Shown in pieces: positions 16,764-24,386 of a stretch of DNA of 64,000 nt (within the stretch, counting starts at the first letter, position 1; every line of letters starts with the position of its first letter). Source of the DNA: Streptomyces aurantiogriseus (GTDB lineage Bacteria; Actinomycetota; Actinomycetes; Streptomycetales; Streptomycetaceae). The translations under genes and the position numbers were made by a program. The stretch is taken from assembly GCF_014649375.1 (NCBI RefSeq), contig NZ_BMSX01000032.1, positions 32,328 to 96,327 of the forward strand, read 5' to 3'. Below the pieces are notes generated by a model, which was given only the letters and a program-made list of their open reading frames with translations, made no database searches and was not told where the DNA came from.

Positions 16764-16775
16764 TGGTCCGGACCA
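16764..16775. promoter_or_regulatory. DasR-like / chitinase-type operator (TGGTCCGGACCA)
   Basis: TGGTCCGGACCA is a perfect 12-bp palindrome within TAATGGTCCGGACCAATA. It closely follows the GlcNAc-responsive DasR site (core TGGTCTAGACCA) and the 12-bp repeats of Streptomyces chitinase promoters. It lies 32 nt upstream of the FN3 lipoprotein start, inside an otherwise gene-free 377-bp gap (16733-17109) that ends at the GH75 remnant. No other element is clear in that gap. Confidence 0.55.
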
Positions 16776-17109
16776 ATATGGCGTGTCGACGTGAGCACAT
16801 CAAGAGGGCCGCACGGTGGGGCCCCGGTGTTGGTGTGTGGTCCGGGGAGTTTCGTATGCTGAGGCTCCTCACGGCTGAACTCTCCTTGAGGGCTCGGGAG
16901 TTCATGCCGGTGGCGCGGACCGCTGTCGTCGCTGATTCCGCGCCTGCGGGGCGGCCGGGCGGCCGGCGCCGACACGCGCGCCGGTCCCCGGCCCCTGTCG
17001 CACTGTCAGAAGGGGACCGTACGGCCCCCTCAGGGTGGTCCGGGAATGCGACCCGCACCAGATTGGGCCGGGTGCTCGTCCCTGTCCCCCCACGAGAGGT
17101 TTCCTCATC

Positions 17110-17562
17110 GTGCGTGCCCAGTACCTGACACCGGCCGCGGCCGGCCTTGCCCTGCTCGCCGCGACCGCCTTCCCCGACGACCCACGGGAGCCGGTCCCGC
17201 GGTACGAGGGCTCCATACGCGCCGCCGACCTGCTGGCCCGGGTGCGGGACTGCGCCCCCGTCTCCCGCGGCCGCTACCGCACCGATGCCGGCCGGCCCGC
17301 CACGGTCCCGGTCTGCGGCACCGAGCAAGCGGTCTTCTGGACGGCCGACATGGACATCGACTGCGACGGCCCGACCGGGCCGGGCTGCCGTACGACGACC
17401 TGCGGCCGACAATCCAGGCGGCCATGTTCAACGCGGCCCTGCGCGCCGCCGTCGAGCACTGCACCCGAGGCGCCGCCGACATCCGCGCGGACGCCGCGAC
17501 GGCGAGGGCCGAGCCGGCGGAGGCCCTCCGCTCGGCCCTCACCATCGCGTCGCACGGCCTGA
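17110..17562 (+). pseudogene. GH75 chitosanase N-terminal remnant, frame-broken
   Basis: Residues about 1-90 from the GTG at 17110 read as the start of a GH75 (fungal-type) chitosanase: signal-like VRAQYLTPAAAGLALLAATA, then AADLLARVRDCAPVSRGRYR, AGRPATVPVCGTEQAVFWTADMDIDCDG. The expected catalytic region after DIDCDG is gone. From about 17385 the frame turns into Arg/Ser/Pro-rich sequence without family features, while another frame reads PYDDLRPTIQAAMFNAALRAAVEHCTRGA to about 17567. The join therefore looks like a deletion and fusion to an unrelated fragment. GH75 enzymes are normally about 230-260 residues. It faces away from the FN3 lipoprotein gene. Confidence 0.6.
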
Positions 17563-17670
17563 CCTGAGCCGGGACCGCACGGCCGCGAGCGAACGCCTCC
17601 ACCGCTCCGTGCGGGGTGTCGGTGGGGCTTGTCCGGGGTCGGGTCACGTCTTCTCGGGACCGAGCGGCGG

Positions 17671-18081
17671 TCACACCTTTCGGTAGCTGTACGCCTCCGC
17701 GGCCGCCGCCTCCACCGCGTCGAGGCCGGCTCCCGTCGCCGCCGTGACGACCGCGGCCACCGCGCCCTCCACGAACGGCGCGTCCACGAGCCGGGTGCCC
17801 TCGGGCAGTTCGTCGCCTTCGGAGAGCAGTGCCTTCACGGTGAGCACGGCACTGCCGAGGTCGGCGAGGACGGCGACGCCGGCACCCCGGTCCACCGAGG
17901 CGGCAGCCGCGGCGATGAGCTCCGCGCTCGTCCCGAGCCCGCCCGCCTCCGTGCCACCCGCCGCAGCGACGGGAACGGCGGTCCCGCCCCCCGCGAGCCC
18001 TCGCGCCAACTCGGCGACCGAGGCCGCGACCTGCGCGCTGTGCGACACGAGCACGATCCCGACCGGCCTGTCGTCACTCAC
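17671..18081 (-). CDS. dhaM: Dihydroxyacetone kinase phosphoryl donor subunit DhaM
   Basis: A 136-residue single-domain DhaM of the mannose-type EIIA fold. It receives phosphate from HPr of the PTS and hands it to ADP bound in DhaL. GIVLVSHSAQVAASVAELA near the N-terminus places the phosphorylated histidine at residue 14 (VSHS). AVLADLGSAVLTVKAL and VDAPFVEGAVAAVVTAATG are family-typical. The start is the GTG at 18081, which overlaps the end of dhaL by 8 nt, so the two are translationally coupled. The gene closes a dhaK-dhaL-dhaM operon. Confidence 0.9.
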   Translation of the reverse strand: MSDDRPVGIVLVSHSAQVAASVAELARGLAGGGTAVPVAAAGGTEAGGLGTSAELIAAAAASVDRGAGVAVLADLGSAVLTVKALLSEGDELPEGTRLVDAPFVEGAVAAVVTAATGAGLDAVEAAAAEAYSYRKV

Positions 18082-18673
18082 CGGCGGCCTCCGCGAGGCC
18101 CGCGACGAGCAGTGCCGACGAGGTGGCACCCGGGTCCTGGTGCCCGATGCTGCGCTCGCCCAGATAGCTCGCCCGGCCCTTGCGGGCCTGCAGGGGTGTC
18201 GTGGCGAGGGCCCCCTGCTCGGCGGCGGTCCGCGCCGCGCCGAACCCGTCGCCCAGGGCGTCCACGGCGGGCACCAGCGCGTCGATCATCGTCTTGTCGC
18301 CCGGCGCGGCCCCGCCGAGCTGCATCACCGCGTCCACGCCCTCGCGCAGCGCCTGAGCGAGCTGCTCCTCGCTCACCTCGGCCGCGTCCCCGAGCGCCTT
18401 CCCGGTCCGCCGCAGCAGCGTGCCGTACAGGGGCCCCGACGCCCCGCCGACGGTGGAGATGAGCCGGCGTCCGGCGAGGACTAGGACGGCGCCGGGCGTC
18501 GCGGGCGCCTCCTCCTCCAGGGCGGCGCTCACGGCGGTGAACCCGCGCTGGAGGTTGCTGCCGTGGTCGGCGTCCCCGATGGGCGAGTCGAGGGCGGTGA
18601 GCCGTTCCGCCTCACGGTCGACGGACGCGGCGGTCGCCGCCATCCAGCGGTGGAAGAAATCGGCGTCGAGCAC
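18074..18673 (-). CDS. dhaL: Dihydroxyacetone kinase ADP-binding subunit DhaL
   Basis: A 199-residue DhaL, a helical barrel that holds ADP permanently and is rephosphorylated by DhaM, transferring phosphate to dihydroxyacetone on DhaK. SPIGDADHGSNLQRGF carries the Asp residues that bind the two magnesium ions. STVGGASGPLYGTLLRR and APGDKTMIDALVPA bind nucleotide, and the C-terminal KGRASYLGERSIGHQDPGA segment is characteristic. Length is normal. It is the second gene of the operon, 51 nt after dhaK, and overlaps dhaM. Confidence 0.93.
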   Translation of the reverse strand: MLDADFFHRWMAATAASVDREAERLTALDSPIGDADHGSNLQRGFTAVSAALEEEAPATPGAVLVLAGRRLISTVGGASGPLYGTLLRRTGKALGDAAEVSEEQLAQALREGVDAVMQLGGAAPGDKTMIDALVPAVDALGDGFGAARTAAEQGALATTPLQARKGRASYLGERSIGHQDPGATSSALLVAGLAEAAGE

Positions 18674-18724
18674 TGGAACTCCTTGCCTGGTCGATACGTC
18701 GGGCGCGGTGCGTACGCCCCCGTG

Positions 18725-19717
18725 TCACATGCCCCACCGCAGCCCGGGCGTCTTCACCGGCGCGTCCCACAGCCGCAGCAGCTCCTCGTCGATCTGACAC
18801 AGGGTCACCGAGGCGCCGGCCATGTCGAGGGACGTCACGTAGTTGCCGACGAGCGTGCGGGCGACGGCCACCCCCCGCTCGGCCAGCACCCGCTGCACCT
18901 CGGCGTTGAAGCCGTACAGCTCCAACAGCGGTGTCCCGCCCATGCCGTTGACCAGCACGAGGACGGGATTGCGCGGCGACATGTCCTCCAGGAGGGCGTG
19001 CACCGCGAAGTCCGCGATCTCGCCGGACGTCATCATGGCCCGCCGCTCCCGCCCCGGCTCGCCGTGGATGCCGATACCCAGCTCCAGCTCACCGGCGGGC
19101 AGGTCGAAGGTCGGGCTGCCCTTGGCGGGCGTGGTGCACGCGCTGAGCGCGACCCCGAAGCTGCGCGCGTTCTCGTTGACCTGCCGTGCGATCGCCTCGA
19201 CCTGCTCCAGGGGCTGCCCCTCCTCGGCCGCCGCCCCCGCGATCTTCTCCACGAACAGTGTCGCGCCGGTACCGCGGCGCCCAGCGGTGTACAGACTGTC
19301 GGTCACGGCGACGTCGTCGTTCACCAGCACCTTCGCGATCCGGATGTCCTCGTCCTCGGCGAGTTCGGCCGCCATGTCGAAGTTGAGGACGTCGCCGGTG
19401 TAGTTCTTCACGACGAACAGCACCCCCGCGCCGCTGTCGACAGCGGCCGCCGCCCGCACCATCTGATCGGGTACGGGAGAGGTGAAAACCTCCCCCGGAC
19501 AGGCCGCCGAGAGCATCCCGGGCCCCACGAACCCCCCGTGCAACGGCTCGTGCCCGGACCCACCCCCCGACACCAGCCCCACCTTCCCGGCCACCGGGGC
19601 GTCCCGCCGCACGATCACCCGGTTCTCGACATCAACGGCCAGTTCCGGATGAGCGGCGGCCATACCGCGCAGGGCGTCCGCGACCACGGTTTCCGGGACG
19701 TTGATGAGCATCTTCAT
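18725..19717 (-). CDS. dhaK: Dihydroxyacetone kinase substrate-binding subunit DhaK
   Basis: A 330-residue DhaK of normal length. GLVSGGGSGHEPLHGGFVG and AACPGEVFTSP form the substrate pocket. GIGIHGEPGRER, about residue 220, contains the histidine that binds dihydroxyacetone covalently as a hemiaminal. The product dihydroxyacetone phosphate enters glycolysis. ATG at 19717 has a near-ideal ribosome site (GGAGGAA). First gene of dhaKLM. No glycerol-type regulator gene is adjacent. Confidence 0.95.
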   Translation of the reverse strand: MKMLINVPETVVADALRGMAAAHPELAVDVENRVIVRRDAPVAGKVGLVSGGGSGHEPLHGGFVGPGMLSAACPGEVFTSPVPDQMVRAAAAVDSGAGVLFVVKNYTGDVLNFDMAAELAEDEDIRIAKVLVNDDVAVTDSLYTAGRRGTGATLFVEKIAGAAAEEGQPLEQVEAIARQVNENARSFGVALSACTTPAKGSPTFDLPAGELELGIGIHGEPGRERRAMMTSGEIADFAVHALLEDMSPRNPVLVLVNGMGGTPLLELYGFNAEVQRVLAERGVAVARTLVGNYVTSLDMAGASVTLCQIDEELLRLWDAPVKTPGLRWGM

Positions 19718-20056
19718 GGGTTCCTCCTGGTGAGACTGGTCGTCAGGCGGGTCCGACGTGCGGCCCGAAGGGTCGCACGCTGCTCTCGGAAGTATTGACG
19801 CTGATCGACCGCGGGTCACGTGTGCGGACGCCGACGGAGGTCTTCTCCGGGCTGTCGGACGCCGTGCGCGCACGGCGTGCGGGGGAACCGCACCGCAGAT
19901 CGCCCCAGGCCGGGGCCCCTCGGGCGGGTGACCGTGGCCCAAGGGAGTGAACCTTGCCCGTTCCTCGGACGAAGCACGTCGGCGCCGCATTACTTATGAC
20001 GATTTTTTCGTCAGATTTGCTGGGCAGCACACCATCTCACGGAATTGGAGGAAGAG
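19718..20056. other. Divergent intergenic region between dhaK and the GH5 glucanase gene
   Basis: This 339-bp gap should hold the dhaK promoter on the minus strand and the glucanase promoter on the plus strand. The right part is distinctly AT-richer than its surroundings (about 19985-20050) and carries the TGACGA inverted repeat listed separately. No reading frame with coding character is present. Confidence 0.5.
19997..20013. promoter_or_regulatory. TGACGA-N5-TCGTCA inverted repeat before the GH5 gene
   Basis: Six-base arms TGACGA and TCGTCA flank a run of five T residues, 44 nt upstream of the glucanase GTG. It differs from the CebR cellulose operator (TGGGAGCGCTCCCA). Location and AT-rich context suggest an operator for the GH5/PQQ dehydrogenase unit; the regulator is unknown. 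A weak hairpin terminator reading into the gene is a less likely alternative. Confidence 0.4.
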
Positions 20057-21094
20057 GTGCGCTCACTGACTTCCCGCAACCGTTGGGCCGCCCGAAGTTC
20101 ACTGGCTCTGGCGGCGGCGCTGGGCCTTCTGTCCGCGACCACGGCGCACGCGCAGGAAATCCCGCCGGCGGCCAAGGCCATCACGCCGGTCAAGAAATAC
20201 GGAAAAATCCGCGTCTGCGGTACGCAGCTGTGCTCCGAATCCGGAAAACCGGTTCAGTTGCGAGGTCTGAGTTCGCACGGGACGCAGTGGTTCGCTCATT
20301 GCCTGAGCGACCGCGCCATGGACGTCCTGGCGCACGACTGGAAGGCGAGCGTCGTGCGCGTCGCGACGTACGCGCGGCAGGGCGGGTACGAGACGAATCC
20401 GAAGAAGTACACCGACCTGGTCCACCGGATGATCGAGCGGGCGAGCGCCCGCGGCCTGTACGTCGTCGTCGACTGGCACATGGTCAACCCGGGCGACCCG
20501 AACAAGGACTTCGAGAACGCGAAGAAGTTCTTCAAGGAGATCGCTCAACGGCACAAGCAGCGGAACAACGTGATCTACGAGATCGCCAACGAGCCCCACG
20601 GGGTGAACTGGCCGACCATCAAGAGGTACTCGGAGAAGATCATTCCCGTGATCCGCTCCCAGGATCCCGACAGCGTGGTCCTCGTCCCGACACCCGGCTG
20701 GGCCACGTTCAGCGCGTCCGAGGGTTCCAATGAGCGGACGGTCGTGAACAATCCCGTGGCCGCGAAGAACATCATGTACACCTTCCACTTCTACGCGCGC
20801 GTAGCGGCGGAGGGATACATGCAGATCCTGGACCGTGCCTCGGCCAAACTCCCGGTGTTCGTCACCGAGTGGGGCATCGCGTCGTGGACGGGGTACGGCA
20901 GCGACTTCCCCACCGCCCAGAAATGGGTCGACCTGATGGCGAGGAAGAAGATCAGCTGGACGAACTGGAGCCTCTCCGACGACGACCGGGAACACTCGGT
21001 CTTCAAGAAGGGCACCTGCCGCGACGGCACCTTCGCCCGCACCGACGCTCTCACGCGCAGCGGTGCGTGGATCCGGGCACGGATCAGGGGCTGA
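20057..21094 (+). CDS. Secreted GH5 endoglucanase (cellulase)
   Basis: A 345-residue secreted glycoside hydrolase family 5 enzyme that cleaves beta-1,4-glucan with retention. The signal peptide covers about residues 1-32 (SSLALAAALGLLSATTAHAQ). GKPVQLRGLSSHGTQWF opens the barrel. NEPHG places the acid/base at Glu179 and VFVTEWGIAS the nucleophile at Glu271. WHMVNPGDPN and the C-terminal DDDREHSVFKKG are typical of GH5_2-like endoglucanases. There is no carbohydrate-binding module. The GTG start has GGAGG 5 nt upstream. The PQQ dehydrogenase gene begins 6 nt after its stop, so they form an operon. Confidence 0.92.
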   Translation: MRSLTSRNRWAARSSLALAAALGLLSATTAHAQEIPPAAKAITPVKKYGKIRVCGTQLCSESGKPVQLRGLSSHGTQWFAHCLSDRAMDVLAHDWKASVVRVATYARQGGYETNPKKYTDLVHRMIERASARGLYVVVDWHMVNPGDPNKDFENAKKFFKEIAQRHKQRNNVIYEIANEPHGVNWPTIKRYSEKIIPVIRSQDPDSVVLVPTPGWATFSASEGSNERTVVNNPVAAKNIMYTFHFYARVAAEGYMQILDRASAKLPVFVTEWGIASWTGYGSDFPTAQKWVDLMARKKISWTNWSLSDDDREHSVFKKGTCRDGTFARTDALTRSGAWIRARIRG

Positions 21095-21099
21095 GGACC

Positions 21100-22179
21100 A
21101 TGGACACCCTCATGCCCTCGCGGAGAGTCACGGTCCGCGCCGCGGCAGCCCTGGCCGCCGGAGCAGGACTGCTGGTTCCGCTGACGACGACCGGCAACGC
21201 GGCGCAGGTCCCGTCCGGTTCCGTCGCCGAGACCCCCTCAGGAATCAAGACCGTCTCGTCCGGATGGAACAACCCCTGGAGTGTGACCTGGCTGCCGGAC
21301 GGTACGGCGCTGATCAACGAGCGGGACTCGCTCAAGGTCTTCAAGGTCACCCGGTCCGGCGCCAGGACCGATGTCGCCGCCCAAGTGCGGAGCGCCGCTT
21401 TCAACCGCGGGGACGCGCTGCTCGGAATGGCGGTCTCACCCAACTGGCGCCAGGACCATCACGTCTTCGTCTACCACGCGGCCAAGGACGGCATCCGGAT
21501 CGCCCGGATGACCTACGACGGTGCGAAGCTCACCGGCTACAAGAAACTCGTCACCGGCATCAAGAGAGGCCTGCACAACGGCGGCCGTATCAAGTTCGGC
21601 CCCGACGGCTTCCTCTACGTCACCACCGGCGACGCCAACAAGGGCAGTTACGCGCAGAACAGGAACTCCCTCAACGGCAAGATCCTGCGCATGACCAAGG
21701 ACGGCAAGCCGGCGCCGGGCAACCCCTTCGGCACCCTCATCTACTCCTACGGCCACCGCAACCCGGAAGGCCTCGCCTGGGACGCGCGAGGCCGCCTGTG
21801 GGAGACCGAGATCGGCAACAGCGCGTACGACGAGCTGAACCTCATCAGGCCCGGCAAGAACTACGGCTGGCCCACCTGCGAGGGGACCTGCTCCCGAGCC
21901 GGTCTGGTCGACCCCGAGCGGAAGTGGCGTCCCGCCGAGGCCGTACCGAGCGGCCTGGCCCACGCCGACGGCGCCCTGTACCTCGCCTCGCTGCGCGGAC
22001 AGCGGCTGTGGCGCGTCCCGGTCGGCGGCACCCACGCCGGCACACCGGTCGCGTACTACACCAAGGGCTTCGGCCGACTGCGGGACGTCGTGAAGGTCCC
22101 GGGCCAGAACAAGCTGTGGATCACGACCGACAAGGCCGGCAAGAACGCGGACAGGGTGCTCCAGGTCGAGCTCAAGTGA
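21100..22179 (+). CDS. Secreted PQQ-dependent sugar dehydrogenase (Gdh/AldA-like beta-propeller)
   Basis: A 359-residue exported six-bladed propeller of the soluble glucose/sorbosone dehydrogenase family. A twin-arginine-like signal (SRRVTVRAAAALAAGAGLLV) is followed by WNNPWSVTWLPDGTALINER and GDALLGMAVSPNW. The PQQ-site motif LHNGGRIKFGPDGFLYVTTGD, YSYGHRNPEGLAWD and GKNYGWPTCEG are all present. It oxidises sugars, probably in the cell envelope. It follows the GH5 gene by 6 nt, so it may oxidise released cello-oligosaccharides and feed electrons to copper oxygenases, as AA12 enzymes do; that partner is not seen here. The ATG at 21100 is chosen. Confidence 0.88.
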   Translation: MDTLMPSRRVTVRAAAALAAGAGLLVPLTTTGNAAQVPSGSVAETPSGIKTVSSGWNNPWSVTWLPDGTALINERDSLKVFKVTRSGARTDVAAQVRSAAFNRGDALLGMAVSPNWRQDHHVFVYHAAKDGIRIARMTYDGAKLTGYKKLVTGIKRGLHNGGRIKFGPDGFLYVTTGDANKGSYAQNRNSLNGKILRMTKDGKPAPGNPFGTLIYSYGHRNPEGLAWDARGRLWETEIGNSAYDELNLIRPGKNYGWPTCEGTCSRAGLVDPERKWRPAEAVPSGLAHADGALYLASLRGQRLWRVPVGGTHAGTPVAYYTKGFGRLRDVVKVPGQNKLWITTDKAGKNADRVLQVELK

Positions 22180-22214
22180 CCTCGGGCGCCAGGTAGTCGT
22201 CGTTCCAGCGGTGG

Positions 22215-22258
22215 AAAGAGGTCCTCAGAGCCCCCGTCCGGGCTCTGAGGACCTCTTT
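22215..22258. terminator. 19-bp bidirectional terminator hairpin
   Basis: A perfect 19-bp inverted repeat (arms 22215-22233 and 22240-22258, 6-nt loop) begins with AAAGAGG and ends with CCTCTTT, so it has a T-run on both strands. It sits between the converging PQQ dehydrogenase and GT2 genes and should terminate both. Confidence 0.95.
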
Positions 22259-22263
22259 GCGTT

Positions 22264-23931
22264 TCACAGTCCCCCGAGATTCTCCGCGGGCTCCATCAGC
22301 TTTCTTCGTGCGGCGGCGGGAACGCGTGCCTTGGCGGTCTCCCGCGGCGGGATGAGGACGCGGCCGACGATCGCTGCGTAGAACACACCGCAGGCCAGCA
22401 CCAGGCTGAAATCCGGCGGATACAGGGTCAGCGCGCGCCAGGTCGCGGCGCTCACCCACACGAGCGCCGTTCCGCCGTTCCAGACCCAGACACCGATCCA
22501 GAAGCGCCTGTTCGTGCTCCGGCCCGCGGACGCCGAGCCGGTCGGCCGCCAGGACTGGCGTCTGCCGCGCACGATGTCCCAGATGGCGAACAGGTGCGCC
22601 CAGCCGTACATCAGGCGCACGGCCCATGCCTCGAGCCGATAACGGCACCTGTGCCACCACGGGAAGATCAGCACTGTGTAGATGACGCTGGGAAGGACCA
22701 GCAGCAGGTACTCCACCTTCAGCTTCTCGGGCATGGCCACCAGCAGGACGATCGGGATCAGCGGTGCCACGAAGGTGAACAGTGCCGTGTGGAGGTAGTA
22801 GAAGAAGCCGGAAATGTAGCAGAGCCGGGTCGTCAGCCTGAGCTTCGTGTCCCAAAACTTCTTGCTTCCCAGCAGGCTCATGGAACCCGAGCACCAGCGG
22901 TACTGCTGGTGGTAGAACGCGTTCACGTTGTCAGGACAGTTGCCGGTGGCGAGAGGGATCGGCACATAGCGCAGGGTCCAGCCCAGACGCCGCAGGTCGA
23001 AGCCCGTGTGCACGTCCTCCGAGTGCTCGATCAGCGTGGTACCGCCGTTGGCCTCGAGAGCCGTCCGCCGGTACACGGCGCAGCTCCCCACACAGATCGC
23101 GCCGCCATGGCGCTGACGGGACACCTGGACCGCCCGGTAGAACAGCTCCTGGACGGAACCCGCACCGCGCTCGATCCAGGTCTGCCGGCCGAGCACGCGG
23201 AAGTACTGCGGTGACTGGACGATGCCGATCTTCGGGTCACGCTCCATGTACGGCAGCAGTTCCTCCAGCAGGTCCGCCCGGGGGGCGAAGTCGGCATCGA
23301 GGATGAGGATGTACTGCTCGTCGGAGATGCCCAGCCCGTAGTGCAGGTTGCCGGCCTTCTTGAACCAGCCCCGGTTGGGCCGGGTCCCGTAGACGAAGCC
23401 GAACTTCTCGGCCAGGGCGGCGAGCTCCGGGTTGGCGGAGTCGTCGAGTACGTACGGGGTGGCCCTGCCGGGGTAACGGTCGGCGAGCCGGCGCACATGC
23501 GTCCAGGTGTTCACCAGCACGTCGACGGGCTCACCGCACACCGGCAAGAAGACCGCGACCGTGGGGTACACCGTCGGCCGCCAGCCATGGACCAGTTGAC
23601 GGTGGGCCTTCAGATCGAAGTCGGCGGTGAAGGCGTTCACTCGCATCGAGGTGACGTAGTAGAGGACGGTGAAGCCCAGGCACGGCAACAGGACGATCAG
23701 CCACGGCGAGGACTGGACCAGTTTGAACTGGCTGAAGACAAGACAGCTCATGCTGATGAGCGAGGCCGCCGTAAGTACCCAGAGGTGACGTCTGACGTAG
23801 GAGTACTTCTCCCTGTCGTCCGGGGGCTCGGGGAGTACGCAGTCGGCGGTCTGCCCGGACCGGGGCACTATCCGCTGGGCGGTCGTCGACCGGATCTCCG
23901 TCGCCATGGCGTCAGGGGAATCAAGGCTCAT
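22264..23931 (-). CDS. Processive GT2 glycosyltransferase, cellulose synthase-like
   Basis: A 555-residue membrane glycosyltransferase of the BcsA/CslA type, polymerising a beta-glycan from a nucleotide sugar while moving it across the membrane. Two helices near 50-90 precede the catalytic domain with PYVLDDSANPE (D163/D164), LILDADFAP (DxD at 212-214), HSEDVHTG (general base, in the usual TED position) and QYRWCSGS (the QxxRW terminal-acceptor motif). Several transmembrane helices follow. No PilZ domain is visible. ATG at 23931 is preceded by AAGGAG. It is shorter than Streptomyces CslA and lacks the glxA neighbour of that locus; here the convergent genes encode a glucanase and a PQQ dehydrogenase. 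Confidence 0.9.
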   Translation of the reverse strand: MSLDSPDAMATEIRSTTAQRIVPRSGQTADCVLPEPPDDREKYSYVRRHLWVLTAASLISMSCLVFSQFKLVQSSPWLIVLLPCLGFTVLYYVTSMRVNAFTADFDLKAHRQLVHGWRPTVYPTVAVFLPVCGEPVDVLVNTWTHVRRLADRYPGRATPYVLDDSANPELAALAEKFGFVYGTRPNRGWFKKAGNLHYGLGISDEQYILILDADFAPRADLLEELLPYMERDPKIGIVQSPQYFRVLGRQTWIERGAGSVQELFYRAVQVSRQRHGGAICVGSCAVYRRTALEANGGTTLIEHSEDVHTGFDLRRLGWTLRYVPIPLATGNCPDNVNAFYHQQYRWCSGSMSLLGSKKFWDTKLRLTTRLCYISGFFYYLHTALFTFVAPLIPIVLLVAMPEKLKVEYLLLVLPSVIYTVLIFPWWHRCRYRLEAWAVRLMYGWAHLFAIWDIVRGRRQSWRPTGSASAGRSTNRRFWIGVWVWNGGTALVWVSAATWRALTLYPPDFSLVLACGVFYAAIVGRVLIPPRETAKARVPAAARRKLMEPAENLGGL

Positions 23932-24386
23932 GTGGTGCTCCTTGAAAGGGGAGTGGTCACCTCCAAGCCCTAGCCAGCCCGGGCGTGACCTGCGCATTCG
24001 GCTGGGCCGATTGCTGCATGGGTCGCTCGAAGGAAGGATTCGGCGAAGTGGCACCCACCGAAGAGCGCAGGTGGCTGTACGGCGCACGGACCGCCTCGTG
24101 GCAGGCCTTTCGCGGGTCTCCCAGCGGGAGTTGGGGGAGCAGGAGGTGGCCTCCGGCGCCGTCCGGGAAGTACGGCGGGTCTTCTGCGCCTGCCCGACCC
24201 CGGGCCGGGGGCGGCGCGCACGCCCCCGGCTGCCGGCCCGCCGGTGCGACCACGCGCCGGGCGTGCGACGCCGTGCGCCCCTGCGCGCGGGGAGGCCGCG
24301 GTGGTTCGCTTCTCGTCGGACCGCCCCCCGGGACGGTCCGCTCGTCGCCGACCCCGCTTCATCTCCACCCGGTACAGGAGAGCGTG
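23932..24386. other. Gene-free divergent region between the GT2 gene and the CHAT operon
   Basis: About 455 bp carry the divergent promoters. One plus-strand frame stays open here and is continuous with the CHAT gene, but its translation is Arg/Gly/Cys-rich, composition-driven and has no ribosome site, so I do not count it as coding. No convincing operator or hairpin was found. Confidence 0.5.

Noticed and set aside
23985..24386. Upstream continuation of the CHAT frame
   Set aside because: The added residues are compositionally driven, with no ribosome site at the first ATG; the AGGAG before the GTG/TTG at 24384-24387 fits better.
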